A stretch of 46,708 nt of DNA from Phragmitibacter flavus (lineage in GTDB: Bacteria; Verrucomicrobiota; Verrucomicrobiia; Verrucomicrobiales; Verrucomicrobiaceae). The stretch covers positions 1 through 46,708 of the forward strand of contig NZ_VAUV01000029.1 of the NCBI RefSeq assembly GCF_005780165.1, read 5' to 3'. Of this stretch, positions 34,116-44,400 are shown one piece after another. The translations under genes and the position numbers were made by a program. The notes beneath the pieces are model-generated. The model was not told the DNA's origin. It was given only the letters and a program-made list of their open reading frames with translations, and made no database searches. The stretch's first letter is position 1, and the number at the start of each line of letters is the position of its first letter.

Positions 34116-35048
34116 TCAAGGCAGCTTCTCCGCCGGAACCGCCTGCGCCTTCAACTCCGCGATCCTCTTTTCCTGAGCCGCCACCAGAGGATCAAACTGC
34201 TCCATTTCCTTCGCATTCTGACCCTGCTCATGCTTGCGAAACCCATGCAGATACGTCTCGTTCGCCGGCCGCCAGCGATTAAAAAACAGGAAATCCTTGT
34301 GCACCACCGTCGCCCGAATCTGCTTCGCCAATGGCTGCTCCACATCAACCTTGGGCAGTTGCAACGCCCCAAGCAACTCCTGCACAAACACTCGATAGCC
34401 CGCCTCGTTAAAGTGCACCCCATTGTCCGTCAACTTCGGCGTCGCCCCCGCTTTTTTCCCCGCCCCCATCAATTCATAAACGTCCACAAAGGTCGCATCC
34501 TGCTTCGCCGCAAACTCCTTCAATGCATCCCGCACACTGCCAAGCTCCACATTTGCCTCCGTCAGGTCCGGCATCGGTGTCCCCATGTTCTCAAACGGAG
34601 GAGGCGACACAATGATCACCCGCAAGTTCGGCGACTTCGACCGAGCCAGATCCAGCAAATTGCGGTAGCCCGTGATGAAAGCGGGCAGTTTGATCAACCC
34701 CTCAAACGGCATGTCCGCCCCATAGCAGGCCACCAGCACCGTCGGTTTCAGTTGCTCCAAATGATTTCCCAACCGCTGCAATCCCTCCGCAGGCGGACCA
34801 AAATACGACCGCGCATGCCCAAACACCGTGTCTCCGCTCCATCCCAGATTGCGCACCGACAACGTCTTCCCCGGTGTGGCCAGCTGCAGCTCTGTCTCTA
34901 AAAATCCATACTTCTGCTCCCGCTCCACCAAGGTGCCGCCCAATAAAACAATGCGGTCATTGTTCTTAAACTCAAACGCCGCCGCACCACCACACCAAGA
35001 GCCAAGCAGGCTCAATGACACAAAAAAAACAATACGGGAAAAGTTCAT
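34116..35048 (-). CDS. Exported SGNH/GDSL-hydrolase-like protein, nucleophile position altered
   Basis: From ATG at 35048 the product is 310 residues; an upstream open extension lacks signal-peptide character, while NFSRIVFFVSLSLLGSWCGG is a good signal. The SGNH fold can be traced: block I IVLLGGTLVEREQKYGF, block II NLGWSGDTVFG, block III VACYGADMPFEG, and block V LTDNGVHFNEAGYRVF, with Asp and His kept. In block I the GDS nucleophile motif reads GGT, so Ser is replaced by Thr and Asp by Gly, as seen in some PVC relatives next to membrane-bound dehydrogenases. Ester hydrolysis is therefore uncertain. The last 70 residues are charged and helical (EQFDPLVAAQEKRIAELKAQ). It is the upstream member of an operon with the dehydrogenase, and divergent from the giant repeat-protein gene. 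Confidence 0.85.
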   Translation of the reverse strand: MNFSRIVFFVSLSLLGSWCGGAAAFEFKNNDRIVLLGGTLVEREQKYGFLETELQLATPGKTLSVRNLGWSGDTVFGHARSYFGPPAEGLQRLGNHLEQLKPTVLVACYGADMPFEGLIKLPAFITGYRNLLDLARSKSPNLRVIIVSPPPFENMGTPMPDLTEANVELGSVRDALKEFAAKQDATFVDVYELMGAGKKAGATPKLTDNGVHFNEAGYRVFVQELLGALQLPKVDVEQPLAKQIRATVVHKDFLFFNRWRPANETYLHGFRKHEQGQNAKEMEQFDPLVAAQEKRIAELKAQAVPAEKLP

Positions 35049-35258
35049 CGGAGGAAAAAAGGGAGGACTAAACACCCTGAAAGCCGGGAAACTTTCTGGG
35101 GACCGGCATTTTGACCAGCACCTCAAGCATTTGCAAGCCAACAACCATCGCAAAAACAAAAGAAACCCGTAGCGAATTAATTACCCATTGCATTGCTTCG
35201 CATGGGAAAAAATTAGCTGGTCAAAAGCTCTCCTTTTTGACACGCTACTGGTCGCACC

Positions 35259-38200
35259 ATGAATAATCCTCGCACCTCCCGGCATCGCTTCCTCGCTTTG
35301 CTCGTCATTTTCGGATTGGCGGCTTCACCATCACTGCCCGCGATTGACTATTTCTGGCAAGGCACCACCGACTCCAATTTCACCACCGTTGAAAACTGGC
35401 GGACCGAAATCACCGGTGCCACCGCAGGTGCCGTCCCCACCGGCACCGACATCGCCCATTTCAACGCCGATGGCCTCGTCAACGCCTTCACCTCCCTCGG
35501 TGCCAACCGCGCCCTTCAGGGAATATCCTTCAACAGCAACTCCGCCACGCCCATCACCATCGGCACCCTCAACGACTTCATCCTCTCCCTCGGCTCCTCG
35601 GGCATCGACGTCTTGTCCGGAGCAGGTGCCCACACCATCAACTCCGCTCTCACTCTCACTGCCACCCAAACTTGGAACAACGTCAGCGCCGATCCCGCGC
35701 CTTTCACCATTGCCGGCAACTTCACCACCGGCACCAACACCCTCAATCTTACCGGCACCAATGGCTTCACCGTCAGCGGCGCGACCAACGTCAACGGAGT
35801 CACCACTCTCAACAATACCGGCTCGGGCACCCTCCTCCTCAGCGGCCCCATCACCCTCGGCAATACTCTAAGCCTCAATGGCACCGGCGACATTAACCTC
35901 AGCGGCACCACCACCCTCGGTGCCAGCCGAGTTATCAATGTCGAAAACACCGGTGGCGTCAGCCTCGGCAACATCACCAACTCCGCCACCGCCACCGTTA
36001 GCATCAACGCCTTCGACACTGCAGCTCCTGAAGTCAACGGCGTCATCTCCAACGGCACCGGCTCCACCTCCGTCACCCTCAACAACCTTTCCGGTGCCAC
36101 CGGCACCATCGACTTCAACGCCGCCAACTCCTTCACCGGCACCCTCATCATCGTCCAGGGCCAGCTCAACGTGAACGCCTCCAACCTCGCCAACACCTCC
36201 ATCAACCTCGGTGCCACCAACACCAACGGCGTCGGCCAGACCGCCACCCTCAACCTCGCCGCCGGCACCAACTACCGCATCGGCACCGTCACCCAACAAG
36301 CCAACTCCGCCGGCGGCATCATCAGCGGCGGAGCCGGAGCCACCCTCTCGCTGGACACCGCCAATCGCACCCTCAACATCGGCAAAACCACTTCCACCGG
36401 CCCCGACCTCCTCATCGGCGTCGGCATCGTCAACGGCGGCACCACCGGACGCGCCCTCACCAAAGACGGCACCGGCACCGTCCAGTTCGACGGCGTCAAC
36501 ACCTTCACCGGCACCTTTTCGGTGCGCAACGGCACCGTCATCCAGAATGCCAGCCAGACTGCCTCAGGCGCTCTCACCATGGGCGGCATCGCCGACGTCA
36601 CTCCCGTCCTTACCATCAACAACGGCGTTACCTACCGCCTCGGCGGCACCCTCTCTCAATCCTCCACCGGCAACGGTGGCATCATCAACGGCAACGGCAC
36701 CCTCGGCCTCTTCAGCAACCGCACGTTTTCCATCGGCGACGCCGCCTCAGCCCCCATCGATCTGCTGATCTCCACCTCCATCACCGACGGCGACGCGACC
36801 GCCCGCAACATCACCAAAACCGGCGCCGGCACCCTCTCCATGCAGGGAGCCAACAGCTACAGCGGATCGACCAGCCTTTTTAACGGCACCCTCATCCTCG
36901 ACTACAGCTTCAACAACACCGATTCCCGGCTCCACGACAGCGCCGCCCTCGCCATGCAGGGAGGAAGACTTGAACTTCAGGGCAACGACACCGGCCCCAC
37001 CATCGAAACCACCGGCACCACCACCATCAACAGCGGCAGCAACACCATCGCCCTCGTCGACGACGGCCATGCCGTCGACCTCTACCTCGCCAGCCTCACC
37101 CGAACCGCCCTTTCTACTACCACCGGCATCGCCACGGGCGTCGTCAACTTCCAGCTCAGTGACCCCACCCTCACCACCATCACCGCAGCCGCCGGAACCG
37201 CCAACAACGCCAACGGATTCCTCGGCGGCTGGGCCACCCACAACGGCAATCGCTGGGCCACCAAAAACGTCGACAACCAGATCGTTGCCTACACCGGCAT
37301 CACCAAAAACGACAAAACCACCTGGGCCGCCAATGACGACATCGTCGTCACCAGCCCCCCCACCGGCATCCTTTCCGCCCCTGCCGTCTCCACCCTCATC
37401 CTCGACAATAACGCCAGCACCACCCTCGACCTCGACAACAACGCCCGCAGCCTCACCCTCACCAACAACGCCCTCCTCGTCGGCTCCACCGCTGGTGCCA
37501 ACGACACCACTCTTAATGGCAGCCAGATCATTGGTCATCTGATCCCCAGCGGCGTGACCGAAATGATCATCACCAACCAATCCCCCGGCGTCTTCACCCT
37601 CAATGCCACCCTCGGATCCGCCACTTCCCTGGTTGGCAACTCTCTCAGCGTTGTCTACGGCGGCCCCGGCCTCATCCACCTCACCGGCACCAACTTCAAC
37701 CTCGGCACCACCACCATCCACGGCAACGTTCAGGTCAGCGGTGGCAATGCCCTCGCCGACTACTCCACCCTCACCCTCGGCAGCGCCTCCAGCAGCCTCT
37801 CCCTCAACAACTCCAGCGAAACCATCGGCACCCTCTCCAGCCCAACGACCCAAACCGCCAGCATCGACCTCGGCACCAGCGGGCACCTCACCATCAACCA
37901 ACGCAACGACGCCACTTATAACGGCACCTTCACCGGCGGCGGCACCATCACCAAAGCTGGCAACAACCGGCTCAGCCTGTCCTCCAGCAACCTCTCGGGA
38001 TTCACCGGCAACGTCGAAGTGCTTGGCGGCAACCTCGAACTCAACATGGACACCAGCGGCTTCTCCGCCATCTCCAGCCTCCTCCTGCGCGGCGGCACCG
38101 CCCTCATCGCTCAAAACGGCAGCGCCAGCCGCGACAAAATCGCCAACACTGCCACCATCATCCTCGAAGGCACCACCGCCAACGGACTGCGCATCGCCAG

Positions 38201-41200
38201 CAACCAAAATGGCGGTCGCACCGAAACCGCCGGCAAACTCGAACTCAGCGCCGGAGCCAACACCATCACCCTCGCCAACACCGCCACCAGCCCCACCGCC
38301 GCCGTCACCACCCTGACCTTCAGTGACGCCACCGACGCCTTCGAACGCTCCAACAACGCCACCCTTCTCGTCCGCACCTCCATCTCCGACCTCGGCGGCC
38401 CCTCCACTTCGCTGGCCACCCGCGTCACCTTTGCCTCCGGCATCGCCGACCAGCTCATCGGCAATGGCGCCATCGACCCGCTCACCATCACCGACACCGC
38501 CATCCTTCCTTTCGCCATCGGTGGCATTTCCGACGTCAACAACCCCGGCACCAGCTTCCTTACCATCGGCAACAATGGCCTCCGCATCCTGCTGGACACC
38601 GAATACGCCAACAATTACGCCACCGCCGCCAGCACCGATAACCTCAGCCTCAACACCACCGCCACCGCTCTCGCCACCGCCACCTTCAACGCCCTTCGCC
38701 TCGATACGACCACCGGCATCGTCGATCTCACGGGCGCCCCCGGCTCCACCCTCACCCTCACCAGCGGTGCCCTCCTCGTCAGCGGCGGAGCCACCGCCAA
38801 TGGCAGCACCATCAGCGGTTTCGATCAAATCCTCGCTGGTGGGACCCCCGACGCCGTCCCTGATGAACTCATCATCTTCACCACCACCAGCAACGCCGCC
38901 CCCACCGCTGCCGTCACCACCATCAACTCCTCCATCGCCAACAACGGAGCCGCTCCCACCAGCCTCACCAAAACCGGCAACGGCACCCTCGTCCTCGGCG
39001 GCACCAACAGCTACACCGGCACCACCACCATCAACCAGGGACGCGTCGAATTCACCACCGACGCCAACCTCGGCACCGGCGGCCCCATTCGCATGGCTGG
39101 CGGCACCCTCGCCTGGACCGGAGCCAACACCACCGACATCTCCACCCGCGGCGTCCAACTCCTCGGACCCAGCTCATTCGTCATTCCCTTCCACGGCACC
39201 AGCGGCATCGCCGTCATCACCGGCAACACCTTTGATACCACCGGCAACACCGTCACCCTCACCCAGTCCATCGGACAAAATGGCAACGGCGGCCTCGTCA
39301 AAACCGGCACCGGCACCCTCAACCTCAACGGCGGCATTACCTACACCGGCAGCACCATCCTTCAACAAGGCACCCTCAACTTCTCCACCATTGCCGCCAA
39401 CACCACCTCCGCCCTTCACCAGATCGGCACCACCGGAACCCTCAGTTCCACCATTGCCGACGGACTCCACACCGGCTCCGTCATCGTCGGCGGCGTCTTC
39501 GGTGCCCAATCCGGCAACCTCTCCGGCAACCTCACGGTCCAGGGCGGCGACGTCAACATCGGCAGCGGCCAGGATGGCCTCCTCCTCATCGCTTACAAAG
39601 ACAACTCCGCCAGCGGGGGCTTCAACATCAAAGCCACCGCCAACTTCTCCGCCGCCGATTCTGTCACCGTCAACGTCGACCGCATCATCCTCGGCAGCAA
39701 CGCCACCTCCGGCAGCGCTTCCGGCACCGACGGCAACCTTCTGCTCTCCACCAGCGGCCCCAACCACCTCACCGCCTCCCGCATTCACCTCGCCGACTCC
39801 CCCGGTCCCGGCAACAACGCCACAGGCGACACCTCCAGCATCATCCTCGGTGACGCCGACAACACCATTCACGCCGACATGATCCTCATCGGCGGACGCA
39901 AAGCACGCGGCGAAATCACCGGCGATACCGGCACCTTCACCCTCCGCTCCCAGGACGGCCATGGCGGTGCCAACGTCTACCTCGCCGACAACGATGTCTC
40001 CACCGGCACCATCGCCAATGGCGTCCTCAACCTCAACGGCATGCAGGTGAACGCCATCATCAATACCCTCAACCTCGCCCGCCATCACTCAGGTGCAGGC
40101 GGTGCCAACGCCACTCTCAGCTACAACCTTGGCATCATCAAAGCCACCACCATCGAGATGGCCATCACCGACTTCCGCGGCAGCTCAACTTCCGACGGCA
40201 GCACTGATGCCACCATCAACCACGGCGGCACCGCTACTATGCAATTCCAGACCCTCAGCAAAGGCAACGGCGACGCCGTCTACAACTGGCAGGGCGGCAC
40301 CATCCAAAACCTCGCCAACGACAACCTCACCAATCAAAACGTCACCATCACCTTCAACGGAACCGGTTCCGCCACCGACCCCACCCTGCGCACCTTCACC
40401 GTCGACGAAAACCAGACCGCCACCTTCCAGGCCGATGCCGAATTTGCCGGCGCAGGCTCCTTCACCAAAAATGGCGAAGGCGACCTCAACCTTCTCGGCA
40501 CCAACATCAACACCGGCAACGTCCACATTGCCCAGGGCACCCTATCCCTCGAAGAAAGCGGCTCCATGAACGACGCCGCCTGGTTCAACATCGCCACCGA
40601 CGCCACCCTCAAAGTCGCCGACCGCACCACTTCCTCCTACGCCAGCGACGCCGTCATCTCCGGCACCGGCACCATCGACGCCACCGACGGAACCTTCACC
40701 GTTGGCAGCAACATCGGCACCATCAATACCGTCGGCTCCCTCCGTCCCGGCGCTTCCAGCACCAACCACAGTCTCGCCAGTGCCACCACCGTCGGCGACC
40801 TCACCGGTTCCCTTACCATCCAAGGCAACCTCGTCCTCGAAGGCGACGCCCTTCCTCTGGAACGAGCCGTCCTGCAACTCGCCAGCAGCAACCGCAACGC
40901 CTCTTCCTCCCTCGGCAACTACGCCAACATCGCCGCCTGGGTCGACAACATCGACACCGACTTCGCCAGCTTCATGGAAGGCAGCGGCGGCAATCACGAC
41001 TTCATCGACATCAACGGCGACCTCACCCTCAATCTCAACGGAGGCATCACGGTGGAAACCCTCAACGGCTACACCGGCGTCTTTGGCGATGTCTTCAACC
41101 TCCTCGACTGGGTCGACCTCAACAACAACGGCTTTACCATGGGCGAACGCTACCGTCTCGGCACCGAGACCGGACTCGATCTCGTCCTCCCCACCCTCGC

Positions 41201-41336
41201 CGCCTCCTATCAATGGGACACCAGCCTCTTCGCCACTCACGGCGTCCTTGTCGTCGTCCCTGAACCCACCCGGACCACCCTGCTGACCGCCGCGTTTGCC
41301 TTCCTTCTCCTCCAACGCCGCCGCAAACAAAAGTAG
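35259..41336 (+). CDS. Giant autotransporter-associated beta-strand-repeat PEP-CTERM protein A
   Basis: The 2025-residue protein has a signal peptide (RFLALLVIFGLAASPSLPA) and is built almost wholly of Gly/Thr/Asn-rich beta-strand repeats. Clear PATR units (TIGR02601 / PF12951 type) include LTKDGTGTVQFDGVNTFTG, ITKTGAGTLSMQGANSYSG, LTKTGNGTLVLGGTNSYTG near residue 1236, and VKTGTGTLNLNGGITYTG. This predicts a long beta-solenoid stalk. There is no autotransporter barrel; instead it ends with VVPEPTRTTLLTAAFAFLLL and RRRKQK, a PEP-CTERM signal. The likely role is a surface or matrix adhesin-like fibre. Its TAG stop (41334-41336) lies inside the inverted-repeat element that follows. A stretch near its 3' end (40386-40978) is nearly identical to one in the next gene. 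Confidence 0.93.
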   Translation: MNNPRTSRHRFLALLVIFGLAASPSLPAIDYFWQGTTDSNFTTVENWRTEITGATAGAVPTGTDIAHFNADGLVNAFTSLGANRALQGISFNSNSATPITIGTLNDFILSLGSSGIDVLSGAGAHTINSALTLTATQTWNNVSADPAPFTIAGNFTTGTNTLNLTGTNGFTVSGATNVNGVTTLNNTGSGTLLLSGPITLGNTLSLNGTGDINLSGTTTLGASRVINVENTGGVSLGNITNSATATVSINAFDTAAPEVNGVISNGTGSTSVTLNNLSGATGTIDFNAANSFTGTLIIVQGQLNVNASNLANTSINLGATNTNGVGQTATLNLAAGTNYRIGTVTQQANSAGGIISGGAGATLSLDTANRTLNIGKTTSTGPDLLIGVGIVNGGTTGRALTKDGTGTVQFDGVNTFTGTFSVRNGTVIQNASQTASGALTMGGIADVTPVLTINNGVTYRLGGTLSQSSTGNGGIINGNGTLGLFSNRTFSIGDAASAPIDLLISTSITDGDATARNITKTGAGTLSMQGANSYSGSTSLFNGTLILDYSFNNTDSRLHDSAALAMQGGRLELQGNDTGPTIETTGTTTINSGSNTIALVDDGHAVDLYLASLTRTALSTTTGIATGVVNFQLSDPTLTTITAAAGTANNANGFLGGWATHNGNRWATKNVDNQIVAYTGITKNDKTTWAANDDIVVTSPPTGILSAPAVSTLILDNNASTTLDLDNNARSLTLTNNALLVGSTAGANDTTLNGSQIIGHLIPSGVTEMIITNQSPGVFTLNATLGSATSLVGNSLSVVYGGPGLIHLTGTNFNLGTTTIHGNVQVSGGNALADYSTLTLGSASSSLSLNNSSETIGTLSSPTTQTASIDLGTSGHLTINQRNDATYNGTFTGGGTITKAGNNRLSLSSSNLSGFTGNVEVLGGNLELNMDTSGFSAISSLLLRGGTALIAQNGSASRDKIANTATIILEGTTANGLRIASNQNGGRTETAGKLELSAGANTITLANTATSPTAAVTTLTFSDATDAFERSNNATLLVRTSISDLGGPSTSLATRVTFASGIADQLIGNGAIDPLTITDTAILPFAIGGISDVNNPGTSFLTIGNNGLRILLDTEYANNYATAASTDNLSLNTTATALATATFNALRLDTTTGIVDLTGAPGSTLTLTSGALLVSGGATANGSTISGFDQILAGGTPDAVPDELIIFTTTSNAAPTAAVTTINSSIANNGAAPTSLTKTGNGTLVLGGTNSYTGTTTINQGRVEFTTDANLGTGGPIRMAGGTLAWTGANTTDISTRGVQLLGPSSFVIPFHGTSGIAVITGNTFDTTGNTVTLTQSIGQNGNGGLVKTGTGTLNLNGGITYTGSTILQQGTLNFSTIAANTTSALHQIGTTGTLSSTIADGLHTGSVIVGGVFGAQSGNLSGNLTVQGGDVNIGSGQDGLLLIAYKDNSASGGFNIKATANFSAADSVTVNVDRIILGSNATSGSASGTDGNLLLSTSGPNHLTASRIHLADSPGPGNNATGDTSSIILGDADNTIHADMILIGGRKARGEITGDTGTFTLRSQDGHGGANVYLADNDVSTGTIANGVLNLNGMQVNAIINTLNLARHHSGAGGANATLSYNLGIIKATTIEMAITDFRGSSTSDGSTDATINHGGTATMQFQTLSKGNGDAVYNWQGGTIQNLANDNLTNQNVTITFNGTGSATDPTLRTFTVDENQTATFQADAEFAGAGSFTKNGEGDLNLLGTNINTGNVHIAQGTLSLEESGSMNDAAWFNIATDATLKVADRTTSSYASDAVISGTGTIDATDGTFTVGSNIGTINTVGSLRPGASSTNHSLASATTVGDLTGSLTIQGNLVLEGDALPLERAVLQLASSNRNASSSLGNYANIAAWVDNIDTDFASFMEGSGGNHDFIDINGDLTLNLNGGITVETLNGYTGVFGDVFNLLDWVDLNNNGFTMGERYRLGTETGLDLVLPTLAASYQWDTSLFATHGVLVVVPEPTRTTLLTAAFAFLLLQRRRKQK
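40386..40978. repeat. Near-identical 593-bp block, copy 1
   Basis: Aligns without gaps, at an offset of 5730 bp, to 46116-46708. I found two substitutions (40672 C to T, 40790 C to T in the second copy). Upstream of 40386 the two genes diverge quickly. Copy 2 reaches the window edge, so the true length may be greater. Confidence 0.93.
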
Positions 41337-41390
41337 AAGGTCCGTCCCGGGCCTTTCCTACTTCCTCAAGGCTCGAGACGAGCATTCTAC
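41333..41390. repeat. Degenerate copy of the GTAGAAGG inverted-repeat element
   Basis: Arms 41333-41355 and 41368-41390 match in 18 of 23 pairs and resemble the perfect copy at 8065-8123, with a 12-nt spacer. The first arm begins GTAG, and its TAG is the stop codon of giant repeat protein A. Confidence 0.85.
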
Positions 41391-41420
41391 TTTCCACACA
41401 CGACCTCCCCCTTGCCTCTC

Positions 41421-44400
41421 ATGCCAAAATTCACCCTCTGCATCAGCACCGCCCTCATCCTCTGCGGCACCCTCCACCCGCTTCACTCCGCTGATCGTTA
41501 TTGGGGCGGCAATGCCAGTGGCTCATTGCAGGATCTCGCGAACTGGTGGCAGGATGCCAATGAAACCAGCGCCGCTGCCGCCATCCCGGGAGCCGCCGAC
41601 CTCGCCATTTTCAATACCTCTCTCTTTGGCGCACCCGACAACGTCATCAGCACCCTCGGAGCCAACACCTCCCTCCAAGGCATGTTGTTCAACGGTGCCT
41701 CCACCTCCGCCATTACCCTCGGCACCCTAAACGACTTCACCCTCACCCTCGGTTCCGCTGGCATCACCCAACAGACTGGCGCCGCCGCCGTCGCGATCAA
41801 CTCCAACATCATCGTCGGAGCAGTTCAATCTTGGAACAACCAAAGCCTCGACGCCCTCACCATCGCCGGCAACGTCGCCCTCAACAACAACCTCACCCTC
41901 AGCGGCACCGGTCCCATCTCCATCACCGGCCCCATCACCACTTCAGGCAATCGCACCCTCACTGTTAGCAATACCGGCGATGTCAGCATCGGCAGCTTCA
42001 TCAACACCGGCACCTTCACCTTCAACGTCGGCACCGACTCCAGCCTTGATGCCAACGGCGTCCTCTCAGGCTCCGGTGCCATCGAAAAAAACGGTGCCGG
42101 CACCCTGTTCTTCAACAATGCCAACACCAATACCGGTAACCTGCGCATCCGCGACGGCACCGTTTACGCCACTCAATCCAACATCGGCGGACTTCAGCTC
42201 ATCTTCGGCGCCAATGCCAGCACCATCGGCACCGATGGCCCCGGCACCCTCACCCTCGACAACAACAGCGCCGTCGAATTCAAACTCGGCAACACCGTTT
42301 TCGTCCACCTCACCAGCGACGGCGGCCTCATCAACAGTGACGGCGGTGGTGCCGCCACCCCCTTCGTTTCCTTGAACGCCACACGCACCTTCATGATCCG
42401 CGACGCCGCGCCCGACGTGGACCTGCGCGTCAGTGTCGGCATTGCCAACGGCACCGCCGCATCCGGCATCAACAAACGCTCCACCGGCACCCTGCTCCTC
42501 GAAGGTGTCAACACCTACACCGGAGTGACCAGCGTCGACCGCGGCAAGCTCATCCTCGACTATCAGTTGAACAACGACGACAACAAACTCAGCAACTCCA
42601 CCGCCACCAACCTGCGCGGCGGCACTTTGGAACTCCGCAGTCACAACACCAACGCCACTTCGGAAACCGTTGGCTCCATGGGTATCGGCCCCGGTGCCAG
42701 CACCCTCAACCTTGTCAGTGTCAACGGCCAAACCCTCGACCTCAACGTCACCGGCAACCTCACCCGCGCCGCCAACACCGGCGTCGTCAACCTGGTCACC
42801 GCCACCCCCGCCCTCGCCCACCTCAACGTCACCGGGGCTGGCACAGTGAACAATACCTCCGGCTTCCTCGGCGGGTGGTTCACCTACAACGGCAACCGTT
42901 GGGCTACACGACAAGGCAACGAAATCGTCGCCCTCGCCGGCACCCTTCAAAACGACAAATCCCTCTGGACCAACACCGACAACATCATCGTCAACACCCC
43001 CACCACCGGCAGCCTCAACACCCCGGAAATCGCCTCCCTCATCCTCGACAACCCCGCAGGTGGCATCGTCGCCCTAGACAATCACGCGTCCGCCCTCACC
43101 CTCAGCCAATCCTCGCTGCTCGTTTCCTCCAACACCACTTCCGACGTCACCCTCTCAGGTGGCCAGTTGATGACCAAAAACGCCGCCTTCAACGCCTCCA
43201 ATGAACTCATCATCACCAACCTCTCCGCCGCCACCTTCAACCTCGGCACCAACCTAGGCACCAGCAACACTTTCCTCACCGCCGTCCAAAACGTCACCCT
43301 CGCGGGACCCGGATTGATCAACCTCACCGGTGCCAGTTCCACCACCCCCGCCGCCTCTTTCACCATCCACGGCAACGTCCAGCTCTCCTCCTCCAACGCC
43401 TTTGGTTCCTACAGTGCCGTCGTCATCGGCGGCGGCGGCGACATGACCACCAACGGAGCCCGCCTCGCTATCAACGGTGGCACCGCCGTCATCGGGCGTC
43501 TCTCGGGAGGCGTCAGCGGCGACCACAACTTTCAGGAACTTGGCAACGGCGAAGTGGCGCTCGGCACCAACGGCAATCTCACCATCAACCAGACTGCCGA
43601 CGGCACCTACAGTGGCCTCTTTTCCGGCTCCGGCACCCTCATCAAGAAAGGGGCTGCTGCCCTCACCCTCCAGTCCACCACCTCCACCTTCAATGGACAA
43701 GTCCAGGCCTTCGGTGGCACCGTCAACCTCACTGGAAGCGCCAATACCCTCAGCGCCATCAGTTCCCTTCTCATTCGCGGCGGCTCGGTCAGTTCCTCCC
43801 AAAACCAGGACAACACCGGCATCAATCACATCCGCGACGCCGCCACCATCACCATGCAAGGAACCACCGGCAACGGATTGATGGTCACCAGCAGCCGCAA
43901 CACCCTCACCCAGACCGAAGTCTTCGGCGTCCTCAACCTCGACAGCAGCTCCAACACCCTCACCGTCGACAACACCATCGCCAGTCCGACCGGAGCCACC
44001 GCCGCCGTCATGACCTTCGGCCAGGCCAACTCCCTCACCCGCAGCAACAAATCCACCCTTCTGGTGCGCGGTCGCAACCTCGGCCTCACCACCCCCGTCG
44101 CTGGCACCCCCGCTTCACGTGTCACCTTCACCAACACCACCGCCATCGACGCCGCCCTCATCGGCAGTTCCAGCACGGCCCTATCCACCATGCTGCGCAT
44201 CCTCCCCTACGGCATTGGCGAAAGCAACTCGACCAGCACCGCCACGCTCGCCGCCGTCGGCAACTCCTTCCTCACCTACGGCGCAGGCGGCACCGGCCTC
44301 CGCACCCTCACCGACGCTGAATACGCCGCCAGCTTCATTACCGATACCAACGTCAGCCTCAATGCCACCACCGGCAGCCTCGCCGGAGGCACCCTCAACT

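Noticed and set aside
35049-35258. Divergent promoter region examined for -35/-10 boxes
   Set aside because: TTGACA at 35237-35242 would place its -10 box past the start codon of the giant gene, and no other pair was convincing.
36747-39158. 803-codon open frame on the minus strand
   Set aside because: It mirrors the giant repeat gene, is low-complexity Gly/Ala/Val/Glu, and has no domain or signal.
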